Below, one piece after another: positions 37,391 to 46,646 of a stretch of DNA of 64,000 bases. Source of the DNA: Chloroflexota bacterium. GTDB taxonomy: Bacteria > Chloroflexota > Anaerolineae > J036 > Brachytrichaceae. Position numbers and translations under genes: made by a program. The notes beneath the pieces were generated by a model. It had not been told where the DNA came from. It did not search any database and worked only from the letters and a program-made list of their open reading frames with translations. Position 1 is the stretch's first letter. Every line of letters starts with the position of its first letter. The stretch lies in contig JAJYKL010000004.1 of NCBI GenBank assembly GCA_021788625.1, positions 1 through 64,000 of the forward strand, in the 5' to 3' direction.

Positions 37391-38152
37391 ATGAACATAG
37401 ATCTATCGAATAAACTGGCCGTGATTACCGGCGCGTCAGGCGAGCTGGGGCGGGTGATCACCCGCACCTTGGCCGGCTGCGGCGCGGATGTGGTCATCCA
37501 CTATCACCGTGATAAGGCGCACGCCGAAGAGTTATTGGGGGAGGTGCGAGCCAGGGGCGTGCATGCCATGACGGTGCAGGGCGACATCACCCGCGCGGAC
37601 GATGTGCAGCGCATCAAAAGGGAGATTGCCGGCACGCTGGGTGACCCATCGATCCTGGTGAATAACGCCGTGATCCAGTATCAGTGGACCACCGTTTTGG
37701 AGCAGTCAGTCGAGGACTACGAGGGGCAGTTCCGATCTTGCGTGTTGCAGAACGTGTTGATGGCCAAGGCATTTGTACCAGCGATGATCCAGCACCGCTG
37801 GGGTCGTATCATCGCCATCAACACCGAGTGTGCGATGCAGAACTGGCCGAGTCAGTCGGCTTACGTGGCAGGAAAGCGCGGCATGGATGGCGTTTTGCGA
37901 GTGCTGGCGAAGGAGATTGGCGAGGACCAGATCACGGTGAATCAGGTCGCGCCAGGATGGATGATCAGCGACAAGTATCGCGGAACGCCCGCAGAACATC
38001 AGCCGGAATATGAGAAAAACGTCCCATTAAAGCGGCGCGGCAACGACCAGGACATTGCCAACGCCGTGGCGTTTTTTGCCTCAGACCTGGCAGCCTTCAT
38101 TACAGGCGCTTATATTCCAGTTTGTGGCGGGAACGTGATGCCGGCCATATAA
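37391..38152 (+). CDS. short-chain dehydrogenase/reductase (FabG-like)
   Basis: 253 residues. NAD(P) motif TGASGELG, NNAV in place of NNAG, and catalytic dyad YVAGK. The residue 13 before the Tyr, usually Ser, is Thr (in INTECAM), a conservative change. The C-terminus ends VCGGNVMPAI, a normal SDR tail. It follows the tandem MBL gene, suggesting a shared pathway in which a lactone or ester is hydrolysed and an alcohol oxidised (inference). Confidence 0.9.
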   Translation: MNIDLSNKLAVITGASGELGRVITRTLAGCGADVVIHYHRDKAHAEELLGEVRARGVHAMTVQGDITRADDVQRIKREIAGTLGDPSILVNNAVIQYQWTTVLEQSVEDYEGQFRSCVLQNVLMAKAFVPAMIQHRWGRIIAINTECAMQNWPSQSAYVAGKRGMDGVLRVLAKEIGEDQITVNQVAPGWMISDKYRGTPAEHQPEYEKNVPLKRRGNDQDIANAVAFFASDLAAFITGAYIPVCGGNVMPAI

Positions 38153-38154
38153 GC

Positions 38155-38934
38155 TTATTGCTTTCGATAAACGCCTATCAGGTGCACGCGTGCCGATTGC
38201 AGAGGGGGGTGGTCGATCAGACGCTCCAGGACACAGGCGATTGTGAAAAGTGGGCGATTGATTCCGACGTAGGTTGGGTCACCGTTGTAAACGGCCTCCA
38301 CGAAGCTAAAACCGAGGCCGGAGAGGGTACGCTGGATTAGGCGCAAGGTATTGAAGCGATAACGGACCGGGTACGTGTCATGCTCCTGCCGCCCCTGCAG
38401 GCGGCGCGAGAGCCGGTCGTGCAGTGCATGCGGCGCGAGCCGGATCAGCCAGGTGGTGTAGTTCCATGCGTTGGGCGTGAGGAAGAGCACATGTCCGCCC
38501 GGCCGCAGCACGCGATAGATCTCGCCGAAGGTGCGAGCCGGGTCGATCAGGTGCTCGCACAGCCACGCCGAAGTGACGACGTCGAAGGACCTGTCGCGGA
38601 AAGGCTGGTCTTCGGCCAGCGCGGCGATGCGCTGCCGTACAGTGGTGTTCAGGCGCAGCGCCTGCTCGTCGGCGTCCAGGCCGCAGGTGAGCCCGGCGCG
38701 TGCGTAGACGGGCGACAGGAAGTCTGCGTGGCCGCAGCCGATATCGAGGACGGCGGCGCCAGGGCGCATGTAGCGATCCACCACATCGCGGAAGACGTAC
38801 AGACTGTGTCGCCAGCCGGGCTTGCGCCGGGCATACAGTTGGCGGAAATACTCCTGCCGGTTGGTATCGCGATGAGGAGCCGCACTTTCCGACGGGTGCG
38901 CTGGCGATGTTTCATGATCGGTTGATGGATGCAT
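38155..38934 (-). CDS. class I SAM-dependent methyltransferase
   Basis: About 259 residues. Motif I is LDIGCGHADFL, then GLDADEQAL, the acidic DRSFDVVTSAWLCEHLIDP and RVLRPGGHVLFLTPN, as in Methyltransf_11/UbiE-like proteins. A basic C-terminal region may be membrane-associated (LIRLAPHALHDRL). Substrate unknown; close neighbours of surface glycosyltransferases often carry such enzymes. Two starts are possible: ATG 38949 and ATG 38934; the latter has AGG seven bases upstream. It is convergent with the SDR gene, two bases apart. Confidence 0.85.
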   Translation of the reverse strand: MHPSTDHETSPAHPSESAAPHRDTNRQEYFRQLYARRKPGWRHSLYVFRDVVDRYMRPGAAVLDIGCGHADFLSPVYARAGLTCGLDADEQALRLNTTVRQRIAALAEDQPFRDRSFDVVTSAWLCEHLIDPARTFGEIYRVLRPGGHVLFLTPNAWNYTTWLIRLAPHALHDRLSRRLQGRQEHDTYPVRYRFNTLRLIQRTLSGLGFSFVEAVYNGDPTYVGINRPLFTIACVLERLIDHPPLQSARVHLIGVYRKQ

Positions 38935-38990
38935 AGTCAACCTGATCATTGTACGGGTTTCAACCTAGTAAGTTGATCAACACGTTGCGG

Positions 38991-40235
38991 TCACTCATCA
39001 CCCCACCAGGGCTCGCCATCGGCGAGGTTGGCCTTCAGGTATTCCTGGTCGAGCACAATGCCTAAGCCGGGATGAGTGGAGATGAGCATACGACCGTCGC
39101 GGATGACTGGTTTGTTGCCGGCGGCCTCGGGGGCCTGGTCGGCGTTGCGAACACACTCCATGCGTGGGCAGTTGAAAACGGCCGCAGACCATTGCTGTGA
39201 GGCCATGTTCAACACATAGCCACTGACGTTGTGCAGGCTCACCGGGATGCGATAGAGTGCGGCGATGTCTGCGATGATATGTGTGCCAGTGATGCCGCCG
39301 GAGTTGATCAGATCCGGTTGCAGACAGTCGATTGCCTGGTTCTGGATGAATGGCAACGCCCCTTCGGGCAGCTCGATGTTCTCGCCGGTCATGATCGGCA
39401 GGCGCGTGGCGTGGCGCAGCGCCATCCACGCGTCAGAATAGACTGGCGCGATGGGATCTTCCAGGTACAGGGGTTTGATCGGCTCCACGGCCTGAGCCAC
39501 CTGGATGGCGCTGGGCAGGTCCAGCTCGTTGTGGCAGTGCACGATGATGTCGATACCGTCTCCCAGCGCTTCGCGCGCCAGGGCGTAGGCACGGCGCACC
39601 CTATCCACTTCCTGTGGACCGAGGTTGGGAGTGTACTGCTGCATGGGTGTGCCCAGGATATGATGGATGTCGATCTTGTAAGCCTTAAAGCCGTGCGGAT
39701 CGTCTTTGAGTTGTTGAGCTCGAGCGCGCCACTCGTCACGGCTTAGGAAATCCCCTCCTGCACAATGCGAGTATAGGGGAATTTCCGTACGGAAATTCCC
39801 TCCCAATAACTTCGAGACAGGCTGACCGAGCAGCTTGCCGGCAAGGTCCCAGAGTGCAATATCTATCCCGCTCAGCACGCGCATCTGCCTACCGCGCTGA
39901 GGGTAAGCGTAAAACATGTTATGGTAATGCACCTGAATTGCCAGGGGATCCTTACCGATGAGTCCCAGGTGTGGCAGGCGCGGGCCTTCGAGTCCTGCTA
40001 TGGCGGAACGTGCAAGCGGGCCGGTTGCTCCACATGCACCGTAGCCACAGATGCCGGCGTCCGTTTCTACCTTGACCAAGGTAGTTCCATGCCGGGGCTG
40101 CATGGCCTTTATGGCTGTAATTTTTACCTGCCCTTGTACTGAGCGAGCTGCCACGTTTAGTGGGTTTACTGGCTGGGCAGGATCGCTGGCGGATGGGTTA
40201 GGCGAAGAAGTGGATGGCAAAGGATTTTGAGACAT
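38991..40235 (-). CDS. enolase-superfamily dehydratase (mandelate racemase/galactonate dehydratase-like)
   Basis: 414 residues. After a Ser/Pro-rich N-terminal 35 residues comes the MR_MLE capping domain (TTLVKVETDAGICGYGACG) and barrel. Catalytic features are KAYKIDIHH (KxK-like), the first metal ligand region VHCHNELD, LEDP and TGENIE for Mg2+, and SLHNVSG for the C-terminal His. The HCHNEL motif resembles D-mannonate/D-gluconate dehydratases, so a sugar acid is the likely substrate. AGGAAGG six bases before ATG 40235 decides the start. Confidence 0.88.
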   Translation of the reverse strand: MSQNPLPSTSSPNPSASDPAQPVNPLNVAARSVQGQVKITAIKAMQPRHGTTLVKVETDAGICGYGACGATGPLARSAIAGLEGPRLPHLGLIGKDPLAIQVHYHNMFYAYPQRGRQMRVLSGIDIALWDLAGKLLGQPVSKLLGGNFRTEIPLYSHCAGGDFLSRDEWRARAQQLKDDPHGFKAYKIDIHHILGTPMQQYTPNLGPQEVDRVRRAYALAREALGDGIDIIVHCHNELDLPSAIQVAQAVEPIKPLYLEDPIAPVYSDAWMALRHATRLPIMTGENIELPEGALPFIQNQAIDCLQPDLINSGGITGTHIIADIAALYRIPVSLHNVSGYVLNMASQQWSAAVFNCPRMECVRNADQAPEAAGNKPVIRDGRMLISTHPGLGIVLDQEYLKANLADGEPWWGDE

Positions 40236-40626
40236 ATGAAACCTTCCTGGGTGGTGCGATATTGTTTAGTGATCATTGATTGAAACATGCGTAAAAGGTG
40301 CGTTGTTGTCAGAAGTTTTGAGTGGCTCAATGGTGGTTCGGGTGCTTTGCGGGTGGAGTGTGGTTGGGCGAGCGACAGCGAATACAACATGGCTAACTCC
40401 CTGAATATGATGGTCCATTTCAGGCCAGGTGTGTTATGGCTGATCACATTGGGATTATAGGCAGCATACTTCGGAAAAAACAGTAACAGGTCTGCTGCTG
40501 CATGTGAATCATTGTTCATGGGTGATTGTTAAGATCAACAATGGCGAAGTGGTTTAGAATCCTCTTATATACCCCCAAAGAGCGCACTGACATATATAAA
40601 AATAGCCGAAAAAAAGCAAAAAAGCA
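40236..40626. other. AT-rich intergenic region
   Basis: No credible gene. Base composition is clearly more AT-rich than its neighbours from about 40540, with runs of A. It separates divergent genes and probably holds promoters for both. Confidence 0.4.
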
Positions 40627-40655
40627 TTTACAACGCCTACCTTTAGATTTATACT
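40627..40655 (+). promoter_or_regulatory. sigma70-like promoter of the SH3b gene
   Basis: TTTACA, a 17-bp spacer and TATACT, about 40 bases before ATG 40698. Both hexamers differ from consensus by one base. Confidence 0.65.
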
Positions 40656-40697
40656 GCTAATTAGTGATAGAGGAGCGCGGAATGGGTTGGGGGAATT

Positions 40698-41282
40698 ATG
40701 ACAACTGTGTTTCGGTCGCGCGCTTCGATGGATGGTGTGGCGCGGAGATCAAGGCACGCTCATAACGATAAAAGGCGTGATAACCTATATCTTCCAGTGC
40801 AACCCGCACTGGCTCTTGAACACCGTCGGTTACGTTGGATCAGACTGATCATTATCTCCGGTGTTTGTTTGGTCCTGGCAATGGTTTTCCTGCAGCATCT
40901 ATACCTGCCGGTGGGGCAGGGAGCGTCTGTAAACGAGGTCGCAGGCACACCTGTTGTGACCGTACAGTTTACTTCTGGAACTTCGGTACCATCAGCCAGC
41001 AACGTGGCACAGCCGGTGAGCCGGCAAATGCCCGATCAAGCAACACAACCGAGTTTGACAGTCGTCAGCGACCTGGGGTACGTGAACGTACGCAGTGGAC
41101 CTGGCGTAGAGTATGGGCAACTCGCTACGCTTGCCAGTGGGACACGTGTGGTGGTGACAGGGCGGAGTGCTGACGGAACATGGTGGCAGATTACATTCAG
41201 CGGGAAGACGGGTTGGGTATTCGGTCAACTAACGCATTTCGACGGTGATTTGTCGCAGGTGCCAGTGGTCACGTCACCATAG
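40698..41282 (+). CDS. membrane protein with extracytoplasmic SH3b domain
   Basis: 194 residues. A basic N-terminal tail (1-45) precedes one transmembrane helix (about 48-66, LIIISGVCLVLAMVFLQHL), a Thr/Ser/Pro linker and an SH3b domain with YVNVRSGPGVEYGQLATL, GTWWQITF and GKTGWVFG. It is likely anchored in the membrane with the SH3b domain facing the wall. Related to the lipoprotein at 9094-9651, but anchored differently. A clear promoter lies upstream. Confidence 0.85.
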   Translation: MTTVFRSRASMDGVARRSRHAHNDKRRDNLYLPVQPALALEHRRLRWIRLIIISGVCLVLAMVFLQHLYLPVGQGASVNEVAGTPVVTVQFTSGTSVPSASNVAQPVSRQMPDQATQPSLTVVSDLGYVNVRSGPGVEYGQLATLASGTRVVVTGRSADGTWWQITFSGKTGWVFGQLTHFDGDLSQVPVVTSP

Positions 41283-41528
41283 GCCCTTAATGATGCCTGC
41301 AACCCCTGGAACATCGCAATACCCTGTATCAATCCACGCGTTATTCTGAAAGTTAAGGCGAGCGACAGGAAAACACCGCATTGACGATCGGTTAGCCCTT
41401 CCTGAAACTTGCCGATGATCGCACTGCGCATACCCTCCTCGCAAGAGAGATACTACATTCGTAATCTGTAATACCAGAATTCATCAGGTCACCATTGCCC
41501 ACAAAGCAGGTGCATAATCGCGTCTACG

Positions 41529-42521
41529 TTGGGAAACGACTCACTTGACCCGCGCCAACTAGTTGCCCTGATGCGCTCGGTGCTACCTGCCATCGCATCG
41601 GCGCACAGTGCGGCGCATGAACCGGCACATGAACCGGCGCATAGTGATATTCGCTTGCAGGCCATTACGACCGGCAAGTTCAATTCCTCGTTTTACGTCT
41701 GCAACGCGGGCGAAGAACTGGTGCTACGAATCGCTCCACCTAAAGAGCAGGTGTTCCTTTTCTATGAGCGAGACATGATGCGTCAAGAGCCACCGTTACA
41801 TGCTCTGCTGCAAAAGCACACTCAGGTACCTGTGGCTACCATCCTACTCTTTGACGACACGCATTCGCTGATCGATCGCGACTTCATGCTGATGCAGCGG
41901 CTGCCAGGTCGACCGCTCTCCAGTGTAAGTGGCGTGGACGTCGCGAAGGTTCTTTATCAGGTCGGACAGTATTTGGCGCAGGCACATGCATTGACACGCG
42001 AACGTCATGGTTACCTGGGCGCGCACCATCCCATGGAACCACAGACAACCTGGGTGCAGGCGTTCGAGGTGATGTGGAATAAACTGCTTGACGACATTGT
42101 TAGTGTTGGTCACTATGATGCTCGTGAGAGTGAGCAGATGAGAAATCTGTTCCAGACCTATCGGGAGATGTTCGACCGGCCGGTGCAGGCCAGTCTGCTG
42201 CACATGGATGTGTGGGCACAGAATATCCTGGTGGATGAGAGAGGAAATGTCAGCGGGTTATTGGACTGGGACCGGGCATTATGGGGTGACCCGGAGATCG
42301 AGTTCGCCGTGCTGGACTATTGCGGCATTTCGGAGCCAGCCTTTTGGGAAGGGTATGGTAAACAGCGCGACAAGTCGCCCGAGGCGGAGGTGCGGCGCGT
42401 GTTCTACCTGTTGTATGAGTTGCAGAAGTACATCGTGATCGAGCAGGGCCGGAAGCACAACACCTCCGGGGCACATCGCTATAAAGAACAGGCTATGCAA
42501 ATTGTGAGGCAGGCTTTATGA
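41529..42521 (+). CDS. APH-family phosphotransferase
   Basis: About 330 residues, second APH-fold kinase of the window. Visible are LVLRIAPP (ATP Lys replaced by Arg), the catalytic loop LLHMDVWAQNILV (HMD for the usual HGD) and GLLDWDRALWGDP for metal. An odd AHEPAHEPAH repeat lies near residue 28. The frame opens at TTG 41529; ATG 41571 is also possible. Substrate unknown, perhaps a homoserine-like or antibiotic alcohol. Confidence 0.82.
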   Translation: MGNDSLDPRQLVALMRSVLPAIASAHSAAHEPAHEPAHSDIRLQAITTGKFNSSFYVCNAGEELVLRIAPPKEQVFLFYERDMMRQEPPLHALLQKHTQVPVATILLFDDTHSLIDRDFMLMQRLPGRPLSSVSGVDVAKVLYQVGQYLAQAHALTRERHGYLGAHHPMEPQTTWVQAFEVMWNKLLDDIVSVGHYDARESEQMRNLFQTYREMFDRPVQASLLHMDVWAQNILVDERGNVSGLLDWDRALWGDPEIEFAVLDYCGISEPAFWEGYGKQRDKSPEAEVRRVFYLLYELQKYIVIEQGRKHNTSGAHRYKEQAMQIVRQAL

Positions 42522-42706
42522 TGATGGCGTATCTTGCTCTTCGAAAAACTGCCAGAGAGTTGGTCAACTGATTGAATTACCACTCGAAGCGGAGAATGCT
42601 GTATTACGATACCAGGCAAACCTCACAGCCCCGAGCCAGGATTCACGACGCAGCCCACCTCAACGGCCGAGCAACTATACGTGGCTGATTCGGGTTCAGG
42701 TACCAG

Positions 42707-43819
42707 ATGGGACCATACATGACGGAATTGACTTGTGGCGAGCGCGTGGTGCGCTGTTTCATTGGAGAAGATATAGACCGTGTGCCGTTTGGTGTTGGCC
42801 TGGGCTGGGACCCATGGGGCGAGACACTTGACCACTTTCGCGCCCAGTCCGGTATTGTGAACCTGGACTTGCGCGAGTATTTCAGGCTGGATAAGAGCTT
42901 CGCACTGCCTGATGTGCATTACGGTATATATCCAGAGTTTGAGCCCCTCGTCCTGGAGCAGACGCCCGAGTTCATCGTTCACCGTGATGGCCGTGGCATC
43001 ACCATGCGTGACCGGCGTGATAGCGGATCGATGCCGGAGTGGCTGGACTACCCAGTGAAGACCGAAGACGACTGGGAGCGTCTAAAGAGTGATCGATTGC
43101 GACCCGGTGACCCCGGTCGCACTGCAATCGACTGGGATGCATTTCGCGCCCGTCTGAAGGAGACAGGCGAAGCTGTACAGGTCGGCGTGTTCCCTTACGG
43201 TGTGTTTGGTACTCCGCGCGACCTACTCGGCGTGGAAGAGTTGCTAATCAGTTTCTATGAGCGACCGGCGCTGGTGAAGGATATGATGCAGCACCTGACC
43301 AGCGTGTGGCTTGCGGTGTGGGAGCGTGTGGCGAACGAGGTGCCCATCAGTCATATTCATATTTGGGAGGATATGAGTGGCAAGGCGGGTTCGCTTATCT
43401 CGCCGAAGATGGTACGTGAGTTTATGATGCCATGCTACGACCGCATTGTCGATTTCGCCCGTGCGCATGGGGTGCGTGTCGTTTCGGTGGACACCGATGG
43501 CGACTGCAGCCAGCTCATCCCCGTTTTTATGCAGCATGGCATCAATATGATGTTTCCATTCGAAGTGCAGGCGGGCAACGATGTACGCGAATTTCGCCAG
43601 CACTATCCCACTCTGGGTATTATGGGCGGGCTGGATAAACGGGCCCTGGCAGCCAGTCATGTCGATGTGGATCGAGAAGTGCAAAAGGCGGTTGACATGG
43701 TGCGGTGTGGCCGATATGTGCCCAGTTTCGATCACCTCATCCCACCGGACGCCATATGGGATAACTACCGCTATGCCGTATCGCGGCTTCGGCAGGTCTG
43801 CTGGGGTACGAGCACCTGA
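42707..43819 (+). CDS. uroporphyrinogen decarboxylase-family protein (corrinoid methyltransferase-like)
   Basis: 370 residues with the UROD/MtaA barrel. The N-terminus ELTCGERVVRCFIGEDIDRVP and the block HIHIWEDMSGKAGSLISPKMVREFMMPCYDRIVDF, with MGGLDKRAL near the end, are typical of UROD-like methyltransferases. The decarboxylase substrate-binding RxxxR is not seen at the N-terminus, so true haem biosynthesis is unlikely. Relatives move methyl groups to or from corrinoids. No corrinoid protein is next door. ATG 42719 is an alternative start. Confidence 0.85.
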   Translation: MGPYMTELTCGERVVRCFIGEDIDRVPFGVGLGWDPWGETLDHFRAQSGIVNLDLREYFRLDKSFALPDVHYGIYPEFEPLVLEQTPEFIVHRDGRGITMRDRRDSGSMPEWLDYPVKTEDDWERLKSDRLRPGDPGRTAIDWDAFRARLKETGEAVQVGVFPYGVFGTPRDLLGVEELLISFYERPALVKDMMQHLTSVWLAVWERVANEVPISHIHIWEDMSGKAGSLISPKMVREFMMPCYDRIVDFARAHGVRVVSVDTDGDCSQLIPVFMQHGINMMFPFEVQAGNDVREFRQHYPTLGIMGGLDKRALAASHVDVDREVQKAVDMVRCGRYVPSFDHLIPPDAIWDNYRYAVSRLRQVCWGTST

Positions 43820-44233
43820 GAGAAATCGGTTTTCGTGCTACAAACAAGGCTGAGTCCAGACCGGCGAGTAGCGTAATCCACCTGCAGAATATAGCCGGCT
43901 CCATGTGGGCTGCCTTATGCTCGACGGCATAATCAGGCATGGCCAATCATCCTATCCGGTAAATAGTTGAGTTCATTGACGATTATGGTTCATTGAAGCT
44001 TGAAAGCCCGCCATGCTACCTTGCAACGATCGGTGTCATAATGAGGTGGGAAGCACTTGGCCGATCGTTTTTGCCGATGAGGTGGATGCACATGTCTGAC
44101 ATATTGCAGAATTCAGACAAGCTGCTGTCATGCAGGACGCGGTATCAGGTGATACTCTTGTCCCTCGAATAGAACACAGATACACATTCATCGTAATATT
44201 TTAGGTAATGCTGCTGGAGGAGCGAACCGACCT
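43820..44233. other. 414-bp intergenic region with inverted repeat
   Basis: Contains AACGATCGG (44025-44033) and its complement at 44061-44069, followed by TTTT; the 27-base loop makes it a weak terminator candidate. GGAGGAG about nine bases before ATG 44234 is the ribosome site of the next gene. No gene is visible. Confidence 0.35.
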
Positions 44234-45682
44234 ATGCCGCACCCGGTTATTAGTTGGGAGCACGAGGCACCTGTGCCGAACGATTACCAGTTTAACGATT
44301 TTCTCTGCAATCATGACGGCCGACTGTATTACGAAGATCTTGACCTGACACAGTTGCTCATCGCAGGGCGGAAAGATCAGGGTATGGGCCACACGCTGAG
44401 CAGCCCGCTGGAGGTTGTATACCTGCCGAAGGTCCGCCAGAAAGTGACGCAGCTCAGAGGTATATTCGCCGAAGCAGCACAGGCGCTGGGTTACACGGGG
44501 CAGTTCCATTACGCCTACGCTTCGAAAGCGAATACCGCCGAAGAAGTGGTGCAGGTTGCACTTGAGGCTGGTGCGCACTACGAAATGTCATCGCAGGTGG
44601 ACACGGTCATCGCACAAATGATGCAGGCGGCTGGCCAATTACCTGAAGGTCGCATGGTTATCGCCAATGGATTCAAGCCGGCTGGCAGTAGTTACGCGCG
44701 CAGTCTGGTGCGCATGAAGCAGGTGCATGATAACCTCATCCCTGTTTTAGAGGACCTGGTGGAGTTGGCTCCTTTCATCGAATCGGGTGTGCCGTTTGAT
44801 GTGGGCTTGCGGTTGAAGTGTTATGGACATCGCAACCATGGCACCAAAACCCCTGTCGATGCTGGCAACTCCCGCTTCGGACTGACAGTGGAGGACCTGA
44901 CTAAAGCAGCAGATATTATTGCCGCAGCACCTACGCTAAACCTGAAGCTCTTCCACGCCATGATCGGAAGCCAGATCGCGAGCGAACATGAGTTCGTCAG
45001 TGCGCTGAAACCTGCCATAGACCTGTATGCCCGTCTGCGCCAGCGCCATTCCACGCTGCACATTTTTGACTTTGGTGGCGGCGTACCGGCACCGATGACA
45101 CTTAACTTCCATTTCGACTATGTGGAGTTTGCGCATCTGTTGATGACCTCGCTGCTGGAATCGTGCGGGCATTACAACGTGCCGGTGCCCGATATCATGG
45201 GCGAAATGGGTCGCTATACCACTACCGAACATGGCGTGCACTGCTTTAAGGTGCTGATGGTTAAGAACAACGGATCCACGCTGCCCTGGTATATCATCGA
45301 TGGTTCCATCATGACGTCGTTCCCCGATGTTTGGGCTTTGGGCGAGCATTTTATCGTCCTGCCGCTCAATCACCTTGACAGACCCTTTCAGCGGGTGCAG
45401 TTGGGTGGCCTGACCTGTGATAGCGATGACATCTACCCACCCAAGATGAGTCTTTCACCGCTCTACCTGCCCGTCGAGACGAAAGACCTGTACATCGGCT
45501 TTTTCAGTGTGGGAGCCTATCAAGAGATGCTCGGAGGCGTGCGCGGCAGCAAGCATTGTATGCTGCCCGAAGCGTGCGAACTGGTGGTGGATCGTAATGG
45601 CAGCGGAGCTTATCAATTCCATACCATTCCAGGCCAGACGGCTAATGACGTGTTACGCAATCTGGGTTACCCGGTGAGTTGA
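44234..45682 (+). CDS. arginine decarboxylase-like PLP enzyme (fold type III)
   Basis: 482 residues. The PLP lysine is Lys98 in YASKAN, the phosphate-binding glycines are in FDFGGGVP, and EMGRYT replaces the usual EPGR. CDSDDIYP holds the second-subunit Asp/Cys that meets substrate. The layout matches biosynthetic arginine decarboxylase (SpeA), but SpeA is about 630 residues, so this one lacks its extra domains and could act on arginine, diaminopimelate or another basic amino acid. Agmatine and polyamine synthesis is the likely role. Confidence 0.85.
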   Translation: MPHPVISWEHEAPVPNDYQFNDFLCNHDGRLYYEDLDLTQLLIAGRKDQGMGHTLSSPLEVVYLPKVRQKVTQLRGIFAEAAQALGYTGQFHYAYASKANTAEEVVQVALEAGAHYEMSSQVDTVIAQMMQAAGQLPEGRMVIANGFKPAGSSYARSLVRMKQVHDNLIPVLEDLVELAPFIESGVPFDVGLRLKCYGHRNHGTKTPVDAGNSRFGLTVEDLTKAADIIAAAPTLNLKLFHAMIGSQIASEHEFVSALKPAIDLYARLRQRHSTLHIFDFGGGVPAPMTLNFHFDYVEFAHLLMTSLLESCGHYNVPVPDIMGEMGRYTTTEHGVHCFKVLMVKNNGSTLPWYIIDGSIMTSFPDVWALGEHFIVLPLNHLDRPFQRVQLGGLTCDSDDIYPPKMSLSPLYLPVETKDLYIGFFSVGAYQEMLGGVRGSKHCMLPEACELVVDRNGSGAYQFHTIPGQTANDVLRNLGYPVS

Positions 45683-45734
45683 GGTTAGTATCCAAGCGGG
45701 TGAAGCCAGGCAGCCTGGCGACCAGGTGATCTAT

Positions 45735-46601
45735 ATGAACCGTGATCAACTCAGCAGGGGGATGCAGGAGCAGGTACGCAAGTCCCTGCTGTCATACTCC
45801 ATCTTTCGACCGGAGAGTGCAGCGGTCATCGCACTGACGCTTATTCTGGTCACGCTGTCGGTGCTGGGATTGTCATGGTTTCCCGGCACCTGGTGGATGT
45901 GGCTCGCCTTTGGCTTAGTGGGAGAGGGGCTGGTAGTTTTTAGCAGCCTGCGTGATCCCCGGTTTAACCAGCAGGTGATGGACGAAGTGTTCCACGAACG
46001 ATTTGACGTGCGTCGTTTGCACAATCCCGACCTGCGCCAGAAAGTGAACAAGGCTCTTGATTACCGTGAGCAAATCGCTCAAGAGATTGACCGTAAGAAA
46101 GATGACGTACTGGATGAATACCTGCGCGATACGGCGCACGGATTGGAAGATTGGATTGCTCAGGTATATCGCCTGGCGCTGGGCCTGGATGACGATAAAG
46201 ATGCCATGATCGCACGCGAGTTGCAGTCAGTGCAACAGGAAATCACGCGTTACAAGGCGGAACTTGTCAGGCAGAAGGGCACTGCAGTTCAGGAGGATAT
46301 CGAAAAAACCATTAGCCTCAAACAAGCGCAACAGACCGCATTGAGCAGCCTGCGCGACACGCGCGAGAAAGCGCGCTTGCAGCTGGAAGACACACTCTCG
46401 GCCATCAGTACCGTCTACACTCAGGTGGTGCTGCTCGGTTCGAAAGACGTCAATAGTGCACAGGCACAGCGCCTGCAGCAAGATATGGTTGACCAGGTGC
46501 AGGCACTGCAAGACACCAGCGATGCAATGGATGAGGTGTATCAGACATCGGGGATGCAACCAGCAGTGTCAAAGACCACTGGAAAGACAATAAACAAGTG
46601 A
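45735..46601 (+). CDS. coiled-coil membrane protein, first gene of an envelope cluster
   Basis: About 288 residues. Two transmembrane helices near residues 33-75 (VIALTLILVTLSVLGL and WMWLAFGLVGEGLVVF) are followed by roughly 190 residues of charged heptad-rich helix (AQEIDRKKDDVLDEYL, RYKAELVRQKG, LEDTLSAISTVYTQ). The coiled coil should be cytoplasmic. No domain recognised. AGGTGAT before ATG 45735 was preferred to GTG 45726. It precedes two substrate-binding-like genes on the same strand at 45 and 88 bp. Confidence 0.75.
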   Translation: MNRDQLSRGMQEQVRKSLLSYSIFRPESAAVIALTLILVTLSVLGLSWFPGTWWMWLAFGLVGEGLVVFSSLRDPRFNQQVMDEVFHERFDVRRLHNPDLRQKVNKALDYREQIAQEIDRKKDDVLDEYLRDTAHGLEDWIAQVYRLALGLDDDKDAMIARELQSVQQEITRYKAELVRQKGTAVQEDIEKTISLKQAQQTALSSLRDTREKARLQLEDTLSAISTVYTQVVLLGSKDVNSAQAQRLQQDMVDQVQALQDTSDAMDEVYQTSGMQPAVSKTTGKTINK

Positions 46602-46646
46602 ACGGGTGGGGGATGATCGCCCCATGCCGTGTATGAGGTAATGACG

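Noticed and set aside
42707..43819. Haem biosynthesis gene hemE
   Set aside because: The fold is UROD-like, but the N-terminal substrate-binding arginines of HemE are not seen and there are no other haem genes around.
44025..44072. Terminator after the UROD-like gene
   Set aside because: The 9-bp arms are separated by a 27-base loop, and it lies over 200 bases past the stop; too weak to call.
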